This document shows, one piece after another, positions 20,305 to 31,676 of a stretch of DNA of 39,808 nucleotides. Position 1 is the stretch's first letter, and every line of letters begins with the position of its first letter. The position numbers and the translations under genes are program-made. The notes beneath the pieces are model-generated. The model made no database searches, was not told where the DNA came from, and saw only the letters and a program-made list of their open reading frames with translations. The DNA is from Gnetum montanum (lineage: Eukaryota; Streptophyta; Gnetopsida; Gnetales; Gnetaceae), in assembly GCA_015680685.1 (NCBI GenBank), contig MNCI01022067.1, forward strand, positions 624,037 to 663,844. The letters are read 5' to 3'.

Positions 20305-21297
20305 TTTTTATTCTTTATGCTCTAATAAGATTTGAACTAAGAGATAACTTTGTATTACATCTATTGTATCTTATCTCTCTTCAATATCTTTTCCGTCCAT
20401 TGAGAAAGTTGGAAACTTATCTCCTAATTTTCTTACTTGTATTGTGGAAAAATCTATAAGATTTTCATAGTAACTACTACAATTTTCTTTAATAGCATTT
20501 CTTCTTCATTATCTAGTCTAGTGAGGCTTTTTTTTTTCAGAATTTGTATCTGAATCTATTTTGATCTTAATTCCACTAATATTAACACTAATTATTTTTT
20601 CTTTTCCTTTCTTTGCTTTTTCTTGTGCTCTAAATTTGGCTCTATGGGATTTTCTAGAAAAAGGAGGTGAACTAATAAAAGGTAAGTCTATTTTGGCTTG
20701 TCCAGAGTAAACTATTTGCTTCAAGATCCAAATTTGATGTATTTGTTTTACATCATTTCTTAAAGATTCCATCAAAGCACTTTCTTTCTAAATTACCTAT
20801 TCATTGGTTTCTCCAATTCTGTAATTGAATGGTGTCAGATGATGCAGAAATAGTCTTTTAAAAAAGAATTGTATAAATTGTTTTATAGAGGCTTTTTCCT
20901 CATTCATATTGATGTGTAGGAAGGCATCACATTTCATATAGTGATCATGGTTGTCTAACTTTTTAACTGAAGTGTGTGGACACAAAAGATCTATAGAAGA
21001 ATCTACACATGCACTAGCTATTAGTTATTCTATACTAGATTGTTCAAACGTAGAGTCTTGGTTTATTTGTTCTAAAACTGCTTTACCTTTGTCTTTCTTA
21101 GGAATTGGTCCTAAGAATTTTTCAACATTCATAGCGATATTTAACTATTTGAAGATTTTGGCCATTTTCTCTACGAATTCTATTTTCTTATCGATTTCTG
21201 ACTCTGAATTTTCTTGTGTCTCTATGACAAGTATATGTGATCTGGGGATAAGATCTAATGGGTTTCCTACAAGAGGAAATAAGGGTTTTGACAAAGA
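20305..21297 (-). pseudogene. Copy M polyprotein region between movement protein and capsid, decayed
   Basis: Fragmented minus-strand ORFs (20518-20775, 20797-20985 and pieces near 21100-21260) rich in Lys, Glu and Asp. One carries CPHTSVKKLDNHDHYMKCD, a Cys/His cluster that could be a zinc-binding site. No known domain is recognised. The position between movement protein-like and capsid-like parts suits the poorly conserved linker of caulimovirid polyproteins. Confidence 0.4.
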
Positions 21298-21900
21298 TCA
21301 AGATATATGCCTAAGCTTTTTAAACAAATCTTGTTTTATGAATTTAGGTGGTTTCAGTTGTACTTGATACCACCTCTTACTATGTCTAGATTTCTTTGGT
21401 CTTAAGTATTCATAAAATTCTTCCTGAAGCTCTATTAGATCTAAATATAGTGTATGCACTAGAAGTTCTTTAGTATTGATTTGCACATCGTATTCTAAGT
21501 TTGTTGTTCCGACATAAATTGCTTATTGTCCTAAGGGCAAAAGTGTTTAATACTTGTAGTATCAAATAATTTAAAAACTAAATGAGTTCCTACCATAGCA
21601 TATACTATTCTGTACCATATCTTAAAGAATATAAACGATAAGCATTAAACTGGAAAGAGGATTTGGATTATGCAAGGAAAGAGTAAAATTAGGTGGCTTT
21701 ACTACCAACACATTAGTCTCTAGCTTTCCTTTGACCTACATAATAATAGCGTCTTTGAAATTCTTAAAATGCCTATCAATTAAAGCGATCCAATAAGAAC
21801 TATGTAATCTATAATTAAAATGTGAATATATATGTACATTTATTTCTGCGATATGAATATAATTGTAACCATCATCAATCTATCTCTCCACCTCCACCAG
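21298..21900 (-). pseudogene. Copy M movement protein-like region
   Basis: Minus-strand frames show pieces typical of a caulimovirid movement protein (30K superfamily): a segment with LIDRHFKNFKDAII, then PPNFTLSLHNPN (about 21690), and further on VGTTNLEYDVQINTKELL. These proteins let virus pass between cells through plasmodesmata. Several stops and at least one shift interrupt it. This is the 5'-most recognisable part of copy M; the head-to-head junction with P2 lies just beyond. Confidence 0.5.
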
Positions 21901-22280
21901 GGAGGAGAAAGTAAGGGTTACAAGTCGAAGGCCAGATTCAGAGATCTATAAATTGCATTTAAAAATATGCATGCTACTAAGGCTTTGTGTAAATTCTATT
22001 GAAGATCTAAAATAGATTTTGCGTTGTTTTGGAACCGAAGAATACATGACTGCTAACGAACTATTACAGAGTTATGATAAGCAAGTTATATAAGAACAAG
22101 TACAAGTGGAACCTGAGAGCGTTCCCAATGAAGATGCCATGGATGATGTCGAAGAAGTTGAATTGTTGCCTCTCAATGCGTGTCTTACATGCCTATCCAT
22201 TGGCCCTTACTGTGCATCCTACAAAGTCAATGATCTACGAAACACAACTTCAACTAGTAATATGTAGCAGTTTGAGTAAT
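21900..22280 (+). other. Head-to-head junction zone and unrecognised acidic fragment
   Basis: Between copy M and the first shared part of P2. Plus strand has EEYMTANELLQSYDKQVI followed by a stop and an acidic segment PNEDAMDDVEEVELLPLNA. It may be a displaced piece of polyprotein, but I found no counterpart in copy M. The exact breakpoint cannot be placed by eye; it lies within about 21880-22280. Confidence 0.35.
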
Positions 22281-22284
22281 CTGT

Positions 22285-23115
22285 AACTAGCTCCTGAGTA
22301 TGTCTTAGATCCAGATCCTTCTTTTTCTCGGGGGGAGGGGGGAGGGGCAGGGTGGGGCAAGGGTGCAAGGAGAAGTATGCTACTAATTCTGATGATTCTG
22401 ATATAGTTTATTATAACAACATGAATCATGCATCTTCATCCAAGTTCCATAGGTCTTGAAAACTCCATAGGTCAACATGACAACAAGCAAATCCTAAAGA
22501 TGATCCTATGTACATAGAAATGAAAAACATGTTAGCTAAATTAGAGAAAAAAACTGAAAAAAGTACCAATTGACAATATCCACAAATACTTAGCTATTTA
22601 AAGAGATATACAACAAAAAAAGGAAGAATTAAAGTGGCATAGAAAATAATTACAGCTACAAGATATCTTCCTAGATGCTCAACCACTTAAAACCTTTGAT
22701 GAAGAACTAGAAGAATTAGAACAATTGGTAAAGACTTCTAATTCAGAACCATCAGAAGCAGAAACCACTAGCTCATATAAACCTCAACAATCTCTTAGAC
22801 ATCCTAATCTAGAAAAATTAGTTTTAAGACAACATTGGATGAAACAACTTCAAACATTTATCTAGTGGGCCACACATGAGTTAGAACAATTATAAATAGA
22901 AGAAACAAGTGAATAACGACAATGATATGAAAAGGAGACAAAACCACTCTCGACGATATAATTGGTCAACAAAAATATGCAAGTAAAAACTGCTTTACCT
23001 ATTTGTACTTTTTATATTAAGTATTCTTCTTTTCAATTATATACAGTAAATGTTTTAATTAATAGTGAAGCAAAAATTTCTCTTACAAGATCTAATGTAA
23101 TACCAAGACATTTCT
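22285..23115 (+). pseudogene. Copy P2 capsid C-terminal to protease region, decayed
   Basis: Inverted counterpart of about 18640-19480 of copy M. Shared landmarks are the GAGTATGTCTTAGATC start, the TCTGATGATTCTGATATAGT segment and, at the 3' end, the AATACCAAGACATTT segment near 23099. The protease active-site triplet reads NSE at 23062-23070 instead of DSG, so the catalytic Asp is lost. It carries an expanded G-rich tract (22330-22363) not seen in copy M. Confidence 0.65.
22330..22363 (+). repeat. G-rich tract with G-quadruplex potential
   Basis: Six runs of three or more G in 34 bases, separated by one to three bases, in otherwise AT-rich DNA. The matching place in copy M (near 19380-19395) has only short C runs. 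Confidence 0.75.
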
Positions 23116-23575
23116 AGAAATCAAAAACTAGGACTTTCGTTGCCTTCAACACCTAAAAAAAAGCAATAGATCAACAAGCACAAATCCCGATCTTATCTCC
23201 CCAAGGTAAGATATTTTTCATAATCGTATATCAATTTGATATACCATCTTATGATCTATTACTTGGTATAGATAAACTATAACAATTAGAACCTTATACA
23301 ATAAATCATAGTTATGTAGTTTTAGATAACCAAAATTTTCTAAAGTAGATAAATATAGACACCGTTTTCCTTTAGGCACAAAAATAAAAATAGGGAATAA
23401 TCAATGAATTGTAAATCAAGTCCACAAACTTGATGATTAATTTCAAGGAATAAAAAATAAATTATTAACTTTAGTAAGTGATGATCCGACATGCTTTTGA
23501 CATAAAATGGAGCACTGATGTCACATAGATCTCCAAGACAACATTAAACCTAAAGCAAAAGCACATCAGATAGGC

Positions 23576-24655
23576 ATGTCTCCTTCTTTGAGAAAAGAAT
23601 GTGAAAATAAAATTAAACAACTCCTAAATAACATATTAATTCAACATAATGCAAGTATATTTTCTTGTGCATCCTTCTATGTGAATAAAACAGCTAAATT
23701 AGTAAGAGGCAAAAAGAGACTTGTAATTAATTATAAACCTTTAAATGATTTACTTAAACATGTTCAACATCCTATTTCAAATAAGGATGATCTTTTCCAA
23801 AGACTTCTATATACCATTTATTCTAAGTTCGACCTCAAGTCTGGTTTTTGGCAGATTCAAGCATATCCAGAAGACAGGTGGAAAATGACTTTCATCATTT
23901 TTGGAGGTCTATTTGAATAGACAATTCTACCATTTGGAATAAAGATAGCTCCATTGATTTTTCAACAATGCATGGATCGTATATTTTATAGTTATCCTTT
24001 TATAATGGTTTATATTGATGATATACTAATAATGAGTAGAAACACCAAGGAACATCTTAAGCACCTATAGGTCTTTTATGATCTTGTAAACAAACATGGT
24101 TTGGTTCTGTCACCAACCAAAATGATAATAGCTCAATCAACAATAAATTTCTTAGGTTTAGAAATCATGCAAGATAAAATTGCCTTACAAAATCACATCC
24201 TAGAGTCTATTAAGAATTTTCTTGAAAAAATCACATATGAGACTCAATTACAATGGTTCCTAGAATGTATTAATTATATTTCTGGTTTCTATAAAGATCT
24301 TGCAAAGAATAAGAAATTACTTGATGAACAATTAAGCTAGAATCCTAAGGCATGGACTTCATAACACACCAAGATTGTGAAGAAAATCAAAGAACATTGT
24401 ACAGCTCTTCCTGAACTCTGTCTATCTACCACAGGTATGCTAATCTTAGAAACAGACACCTCACATGAGTTTTGGGATGTAACTTTGAAAGAAAATTTAG
24501 ATAGAGTTATACATATATGCAAATATGCTTCTGGTAAGTTTTCTCCAAATCAACTTAATTACCATAGTACTCACAAAGAGTTACTAGTTATCATAAAAGG
24601 TTTAGAGAAATTTAGACTTTTTCTACATAAGAAAAAAATTCATAATTCCAAGTGA
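23576..24655 (+). pseudogene. Copy P2 reverse transcriptase and RNase H, in frame but with four stops
   Basis: One reading frame is kept over 1,080 bases without a shift, interrupted by TAG 23918, TAG 24068, TAG 24338 and TAA 24362. It shows the palm motif YSKFDLKSGFWQI, the catalytic YIDD at 24011-24022, NFLGLEIMQ, and the RNase H start LETDTSHEFW (about 24450-24480) with YASGKFSPNQLNYHSTHKE. It is the inverted partner of 16900-18247. The first stop falls at the same codon as the TGA in copy M. Active-site residues are visible but the gene is dead. Confidence 0.85.
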
Positions 24656-24814
24656 TTTGGATCATTTTGAAAAAATACCTTAGTGTGAAATCCTTAAATA
24701 AAGTAGCCCATGCTAGATTAAGTTAATGGGCATTATTTCTCACTAATTTTGAATTTGAAACCTAGTTTATAGATAGTAAACATTATAGTTTAGCAGATTA
24801 TGTAACCAAAAAAT

Positions 24815-25424
24815 TTAATCTCTATGAACATTAATGTTTGTTTAAGTATTGTTTGGTTTATGTATATAAATATGTTAATAAATGAAGGATGGATTATGCG
24901 TTCAACTAGGCAAATCTAACCTTGCAGAGCAAATGAGCTCTCTATGCCTGTTCTAGAACAAATCGTTTGCAGAACTCAGCATTCTTTAACATGGGAAGGT
25001 TTTGTTGATGTAAATAAAAGTCTCTCTCCATATTGTGCTATTATCCAAAAAGTCTATACAACCTATAATAAGATATGTACATCTAACAAAATTCCTCCTC
25101 ATGTGAAGTCAATGTCTTATGTAGAGATTGACCTCTTTGATTTTGAAAACCGTTATCCTTCATAGTCCCTGCTATGGCAATATTTCTAACTTGATAAATA
25201 TGATATGTATAAAATCGAGTTCAATCCTACAAATTTCCCTGAAATAGACTCCACAGCCTTTTGGTCTTGGTGGGCTTGATTTGGCCATTCCCCTGTTCAT
25301 ATTCTAGCAAGTTATCCTAAAAATCTCTACCATCATTTAACAGAACACCATGGAAATTTCTTGTTCTATGGTAATGCATAGTCCAAAGATTGGCATTTCC
25401 TATATCAATCTGCCACACTTGTTT
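24815..25424 (+). pseudogene. Copy P2 region downstream of RNase H, first part
   Basis: Includes a 73-codon open piece (24944-25165: MPVLEQIVCRTQHSLTWEG at its start) and, further on, AFWSWWA. The same region occurs in P1 and M. No known domain is recognised. It may be a C-terminal extension of the polyprotein, or a separate protein in the place held by ORF6-type or accessory proteins of other caulimovirids. Interrupted by stops and then by the assembly gap. Confidence 0.55.
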
Positions 25425-25521
25425 NNNNNNNNNNNNNNNNNNNNNNNNNNNNNNNNNNNNNNNNNNNNNNNNNNNNNNNNNNNNNNNNNNNNNNNNNNNN
25501 NNNNNNNNNNNNNNNNNNNNN
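25425..25521. other. Assembly gap of 97 N
   Basis: The gap falls inside copy P2. Flanking sequence on its right is a suspicious G-rich run (25522-25542). Comparison with copy M suggests that roughly 90 bases are missing. Confidence 0.95.
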
Positions 25522-25791
25522 GGGGGGTGGGGTGCCGGGGGGCGCATGCTTTCTATCAAGATATCTACATAGCCAATGCCTATGACATCCAAACACATTG
25601 CTAGTAGCATCAACGAGTTCCCAACACATTAGAGCTTTACAACCAGGATTTGCACTAGAGAATATTATAATTATGAAGGATATGAAAAGACCTTGTATAT
25701 GGCAAGCACTAAAACCAACAACACTTTCCTTTTATTCGACACATCCTTCTCCCACAATGATGATGATGATGCTGCTTCTCACAATACACCA
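25522..25791 (+). pseudogene. Copy P2 region downstream of RNase H, last part
   Basis: After the gap, text matching copy M (ATGACATCCAAACACATTGC and on) continues to a run of GATGATGATGAT codons near 25758-25770 and a stop near 25790. Copy M has the same Asp run, so the encoded protein ended in an acidic tail. Broken by stops. Confidence 0.55.
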
Positions 25792-26100
25792 TAATGAAAG
25801 TAACTATCATCATATGTGTGTAATAATGGTGTGTACTATAGATAGTGCTTGTTTCTATAGCAAATATATTCACCCTTATCCGTTGTAAGTGTGAGATGAG
25901 TCATCATGCACAAAGAAGCATTGAAATGTCTTACTTCTCCTATAAATAGAAGTGTGTAGCACCCTTAAAGGCATCGAAGTAGAGAAATCTAAAGTGAAGC
26001 GCATTGCTCCTTCAAACACATTCCTACTTCAAGCATCCTTAAGGTCTTTGTTATAATGTTCCTTTAATTGCAATAAAGAGTGTGCTTTCGTGTGCTATTC
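25792..26100 (+). promoter_or_regulatory. Copy P2 3' intergenic region: promoter and poly(A) signal
   Basis: Holds TGAGTCA (25897-25903), a strong TATA box in CTATAAATAG (25940-25949) and AATAAA (26072-26077). The TATA-to-AATAAA distance is about 130 bases, so a transcript starting about 30 bases after the TATA box would reach the signal after roughly 100. This matches the arrangement in caulimovirids, where the terminal redundancy of the pregenomic RNA lies between the two. I did not find a tRNA-Met primer binding site downstream. Confidence 0.6.
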
Positions 26101-26463
26101 CAGTGTTGTTACATTACAAGTGAAGTTAATAACTTTATCACATAAACGAAGATACTTTTAATTTAAAAGTTATTTTTTCAATGCACACACATTTTTTAAT
26201 TGTTTCTTGTGTTTGTTGTAGTTATGTCATTTGATAAACATTATATCATTATTCCTTTGGTTCTCTAATTTTGATGTAGTGACATAAATTTCAAATTTAA
26301 ATAGTCGACAAACAACTTTTTACTTCATTTTTTGAAAATTTTTAAAATCATTTTCACAAAAATATGCATAACTTGAATATCTTATTTGTATATAAATTGT
26401 CTTAAGTAATATATACACACACATATACTATATATATGTTTCTATTTCATTTCATAACTTTAA

Positions 26464-26511
26464 TGTACTAACAATGTTTTAGCACTCTAGTGTACTAACA
26501 ATGTTTTAGCA
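26464..26511 (+). repeat. 21-bp direct repeat, 27-bp period
   Basis: TGTACTAACAATGTTTTAGC plus A occurs at 26464-26484 and again, identically, at 26491-26511. Confidence 0.95.
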
Positions 26512-28465
26512 TCATCTTTATATACTATAATTCAAGTTTGTGTTCTATCATCAACAATCTTTATACGAAAAATATATCTACTACACAAGTTATATGTATT
26601 AGAAATGATTTGTTTTTTATTTTATTAGATTATAGATTAATTCTTGTTTATAATAATTTACCATATTTTATAATTTTCATGTCCCATTTCACAAGTAATA
26701 TAGTCATAAACCTTTTTTTTATTTTTTATTATAACTTAATTACAAAACTCGAATATGTCATCTACATCTTGGACAAACCATATACTATAAATCTTTAGTT
26801 GTAAATATATTCATATAATCAACTATTATAAAATTAACCTAAAAAATATTTTAATCATATTAATTATATAATTTGTGCAAAATAATAAGTTTTTATTTTT
26901 AATATGAACAAACAAGCATTATTACTATGAATTCTCTACGTTATGTAACTTCATGTAATGTCACTTGTTTCTCTTCACAAGTAGATGGATATGTAGATAC
27001 CAATATTTATCTATCATGTGTTTTGTTAAATTTCAATAGTTATTTGTTATATTAAAAAAATAAAATCACTTATCATTTTTCTAATTTTTTTAATGTTTGA
27101 TATCCCCACTATCATGAGATGTGCTTACACTTTTTCCCCAAAAGTCTTTTACATAGATACCTAAGAACATTACAACTATATGTGATATTGTTCCACTTTC
27201 AATAATTTCATAAAGTTTTTCCCTCAACAATTCTTAAGTATCTCCATAATGTTATAATAATAGACATATCATTATTACAATCATAAAAAAAATATAACAT
27301 CAAAGCTATTTTACTTTTTTGCATTGAATTTAATATTTCTAATTATCTCCTTTCAAATTTTAAATCCCACTTTAATGTATTGACTATACTTATTACTCCT
27401 ATTATTTCAATTATATCTATAAATGTAAATAAAATGTTTTTAAACAATTAGTAATTCAAAAGAATACCTATTCTATGCTAAGAATTGATTTAAAAGTCCC
27501 TCCAACCCTACAACATCTTGCACAAAAGATCACCAACCTTGAACAGAATGATGGTGGGCATTCCTTAAGAATGATCATAGCAACATGAAATGCCAAGTGC
27601 ACATAACCTAAAGAAATGCTAATTCATAAGCCCAAAACATGCATGCCAAAAATCAGATCCAAGACTTATAAAAGACCTCATGCATAGCTCACAAACTCCT
27701 TAGAAAATCCCACATGCCCTCATACAATAATCCTCACTTATCCAAGCCAATACAACATCAAACACCTATTAAAATTTGTGTATAACAAAGGTTTAAAATA
27801 CACACTTCTAGAGTTGAATTTGGCCGATTTGGGAAAGGAGAAGACACCTCAAGATTGGGTTATTATCCAACTAGTAGCCTTAAGAAATCAGCTTCAAACT
27901 TCAAGTCCAAGGTGTTGTTGAAATCCTCTCACAAAAATCAAATAATACAATCTTTTGGATCAACCAAACAATCTCCAAAATCAAGCACAAAAGCCTCCAA
28001 CATCAATAGAAAAATTAACCTTCCAAGAGCCCACAAGACCACTTAAGGCAATGATTGAGAATAAGCAAAGAATAACCACTATCCTTCTCCTCTCCTTTAA
28101 CTCTTTACTTCTCAAACTAACATAGTCTCATGTCCCATGGTAAAGGTGAAAATGAGAGTAAACACCTCCTCTATTTATAGGAAGGAGAAGATCCTAAGGC
28201 TTGGACAAAGAGTTGTGCACAATGGACAAAGACTAGATAACCCATTCTCCAAAAATCCTTTTTAGCTTGGACAAGAAAGCTCTCATGAAGGAGTGGTTAT
28301 GTAAGAGTGACAATGCTCAAAAGAATCATATAGCCCCAACCAAAAGCAACATGATCCTAAAAGAATAAAATAATGTTTAGTTGATGATGGAACCTTCACT
28401 CTTTTCCTATTGTTTTATTGTATATTTTTTTCAACCCTCCTTTTGCAATGTCTTTCCAAACTAAA

Positions 28466-28494
28466 AATTAAAAGTAAAAGTAAAAGTAAAAGAC
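28466..28494 (+). repeat. (AAAAGT)n tandem repeat
   Basis: About four hexamer units in AT-rich DNA. Confidence 0.9.
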
Positions 28495-30310
28495 CAATTT
28501 AGAACCTGATGTTATTTAATACTTGAAACCCACACATAAACATTGATTTGTCCTTTCTTTTGTAAAGCTACAATGTCTTGTACACAATCACATATTGCAC
28601 ATTTAAAAGAGGAAAAGCTAAGATATATTGTACATGAGGTGGCAACCGTTTCCAATAGTTCACTTACATTGTTATAACAAATTAACTATTTATAAAACGG
28701 ACTTTTTTCAATAATTCACTTATTTAAAAAATGCATAATCTATAGGGCAACAACCAATATCATAAATACTATGAAAAACTATAAACACAAAATAATGTTT
28801 GCAAACAAAAAAAAAACTAATAAATGTTGAAGGATAATATGTGACCTTTTGACTTCTTCCAATAATTCACTTATTTGCAAACATGCATAATCTATACGCC
28901 AACAACCAAGTCATAAACGTTATGAAAAACTATAGACACATTTAAAAACATGCATAATCTATGCAAAATAGTTGAGACTTTGATTATGTTCCTTTATTGT
29001 TAAATGAAACTTTACCTAGTGAAAATTAAATACAAGGTCAAGCTCATAACCATTGCTAGTCTGTATATCATCTTATAAGTTAGAAACTGCACCCAAAAAA
29101 TGAAAGTATAAAAAATATTTAAACAAATCCATAAAAATGAGGACACCTATTAAAAATTAAAAATTAGAACATCCGACATTCAACTGAGGATCATAAGAAC
29201 TATAACTTCAAGAAATTGCGTATAATTGTATTATTATATCTTGGATGGGTTTTGATGAAACCTACAATTCTCTTTACCTATCCATAGAAAACAAGAGAAT
29301 GTTACTACTACATGAATGTTCTACAAAATTTGATCCATCTATAAAAATTTAAAACAGAGCACATTATAAATTTATAAAATTACTCGGCAGAGGATCATTA
29401 ATGACCATTCTCAAGATAGAACCCCAGGTCATTTCACTGTATATTACAACCAATTTAAAGCTCACCATATTTTCCAGTTTTGAACTGACTGAAAGGCACA
29501 CCAAGAGTATTGTAATCATAATTGTATATGAAACGGCAGTGAATTTTTGTATCTTTGCTAGGTATATTTTGCTTTGCAGAAACAAAAAGGGATGGAACCA
29601 AATATATTCTTATCAAATGCAGAAATGGCATCATAAAATCTACAAAACATTATGAAGATACCATCAGAGGCAGATTGCTAGTCATAACATTGTTATTTCT
29701 GCACTCAGATTTGCATAGTCAGCTATCTACTGTGTATTTCAGTGTTCTTTGTGATCATTTCTCTGCTGCTGCTTCTTCTTCTTAGGACTCAATATTTTAT
29801 TTGCTTCTTGGTTAAACATAAATTCTTAAATGGTCATGTGCCTTTGATAATATCTTCAGTTTCCCATCCAAGTTACTTGGCACAGATACCATGTTAATGC
29901 TTTCTGGTTCATTTTTATTAATTCACTTATTCAATAAACTAAAAATATTTTGAAGTACTAAACATGCATATTTATATCAATTTACAAGTCTTCTGTTTAT
30001 CAGAATTTAACAAAATTGTAAAAAATTAAGCTTAAAAACTATTAAAATCCCTTGCTTTCCCTCAGCAAAAATAAAAAGGATGTTTTCTCTATGAAACTCA
30101 TTTGTTTTCTATGCATTCATGTGCACTCATAGGTGTCAAAATCTGTTGCACATGAATGCATAGAAAAGGCCTCATTAAAGCAGTGAATCGTATCGTCGGG
30201 GGAAGCGAAGGAGATTTTTCCAGCGCCACCCCAGGAAAAGCTGATGAATCGAGACCAGATCGGATGAATCGGGAAACCTAGACAGAGAAGGCGGCTTCGT
30301 TTGGCCAGCT

Positions 30311-30370
30311 CATTCAAACGCTTCCGTTGGATGCTTCGCTCATTCAAACGCTTCCGTTGGATGCTTCGCT
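30311..30370 (+). repeat. Perfect 30-bp tandem duplication
   Basis: Two identical 30-bp units beginning CATTCAAACGCTTCCGTTGG lie at 30311-30340 and 30341-30370, a few bases before the plus-strand LINE arm. The surrounding GC-rich 200 bases (30180-30375) differ from the 5' flank of the minus-strand LINE. Confidence 0.95.
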
Positions 30371-30375
30371 GCTGA

Positions 30376-31560
30376 AGGAAGTTCATCTACCTCACCTCAA
30401 ATTGATTTTCTGTTACCTCATGATATTTTTGAAGCAGTTCCTAAAGATTTCGCATCTTGTTTTAATTTTTTTTTCAAATTGTGGGGTTTTTACCAAGGTT
30501 CTCAAGTTTAAACACTCAAGTCCATAGCCTCCTTCAGCCCCATGGCATTCAGGTTTTTCATGCTCGATACTACACTTATCATTTCATTTTGGTAGAATTA
30601 TCTGATGCTTCTCAGGTTGAAAAGGTTCTCTGTCAAAAAAATTTTCCAACAAGGAACGCAACCCTAATCGTACGCACATGGAGTTTTGACTTTAATGTCA
30701 ACAACCTGGCTTTTACTATAATTCCTTGTTATGTGAACTACCTAATATTTCACTTATTTTCTCATCTGTTGAGAGGGACATTGTGAGTACCCTGGGCCCT
30801 ATTATTTTCGATCATTGTACGACGATCAATGGAACTCAAATTCATCATTATTGTATTGAATTGGATATAGCTCTTCGGAAGACCTCATTAACCCTCACTG
30901 CTGGTGGAAAACTCTTCACCCAAAAAGTGAACTATTTTTACCTTCCAAATGTGTGTAGCTATTGTCACAAGGCCAAGCATCATATATCGGCGTGTTCTAT
31001 CCTAGCCAGGAAGAAACAACTTGTAGCATCTCAAAAGACTCGTTCCCAGTCACACCATTACGCCCACCCTTAGTATCCTTTAAATTTGGATCTCCTCCCC
31101 CAACAACTCCTCAATCCTCTTCTCAATCTAGCCTCTTCAAGCTACAGAAACAATAGTCAAGTACTCACACCTCCACCCATGTCATCCCTTCAAACACTGT
31201 CAAGGACTCAGTCTCGAAGGATGAGTTCGTGGTGAGCAGTGGAAGGAAACGAGTTAAATCTTCCTTTAGTTCTACTCCTCCCTCCAACTCCTCTTCAATA
31301 GACACTTCCATGACCCTTGTCCCCACCAACAACTCCTTTGCCCTCCTGTCAGGAATAAAGGAAACTGATACTTTGACTTTCGAACCTTCCGTAGACCTCC
31401 CATCCAAACTACCCCTTGTTTCTCCATGAATCTTCTTTCATGGAATCTCCGTATTTTCCGACTACACAACAACTATTTTTCTTCTCTAGCTGCCCAACTT
31501 CTTCTATCCAACCTTTGGAATGCCGTGCCTAGGCCCCTAAATCAGGTGGGTTGGATTAAT
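30376..31560 (+). mobile_element. LINE 5' part (ORF1 and ORF2 start), inverted copy
   Basis: Plus-strand arm matching 34036-35227 on the minus strand. It contains ORF1 in three shifted pieces (30481-30786, 30726-31073 and from 30962 on) and the ORF2 start at 31426. ORF1 shows a plant LINE pattern: a DUF4283-like segment with LVELSDASQVEKVL and a zinc knuckle CSYCHKAKHHISAC (CX2CX4HX4C) near 30950-30993. ORF1 binds LINE RNA. The ORF1 stop and ORF2 start overlap as ATGA at 31426-31429. ORF2 begins NLLSWNLRIF, the first motif of the APE-type endonuclease, but the rest of the endonuclease is absent. The copy ends near 31560. Confidence 0.8.
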
Positions 31561-31564
31561 GGGA

Positions 31565-31635
31565 GCATATGGACACGCATATGGACGTGCATATGGACTT
31601 ACATACAAGGTATTTACCTGCAAGGTATTTACGTG
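31565..31635 (+). repeat. Short tandem repeats at the LINE inversion junction
   Basis: Three 12-bp units of GCATATGGAC(AC/GT/TT) at 31565-31600, then two 15-bp units starting CAAGGTATTTAC at 31606 and 31621. They sit between the plus-strand LINE arm and the minus-strand reverse transcriptase. Confidence 0.85.
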
Positions 31636-31676
31636 CATTTTTCAAGTTTCTTTTGAATTCGATAAATAACCTGCTC

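Larger units (their letters stand above)
26101..30120. other. AT-rich region without a recognisable gene
   Basis: About 4 kb of very AT-rich DNA. Contents I can name: an (AT/AC)n stretch at 26409-26440, a 21-bp direct repeat at 26464 and 26491, a minus-strand TATAAATAGAGG box near 28164-28175, an (AAAAGT)n run at 28466-28494, and two similar stretches of about 95 bases (28706 and 28858 on). The short ORFs (26538-26798, 29364-29785) are hydrophobic or low-complexity and show no domain. It may hold older, unrecognised transposon remnants. Confidence 0.6.

Noticed and set aside
26100-26250. tRNA-Met primer binding site (TGGTATCAGAGC-type) expected after the pararetroviral poly(A) region
   Set aside because: I read this stretch and found no convincing match, so none is annotated.
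26538-26798. Hydrophobic 86-codon ORF
   Set aside because: Very AT-rich DNA yields Ile/Phe/Tyr-rich open frames by chance; no homologous copy or promoter.
28130-28200. TATA-like box with a possible LTR promoter on the minus strand
   Set aside because: Only the TATAAATA motif is visible; no LTR ends, primer site or coding region could be tied to it.
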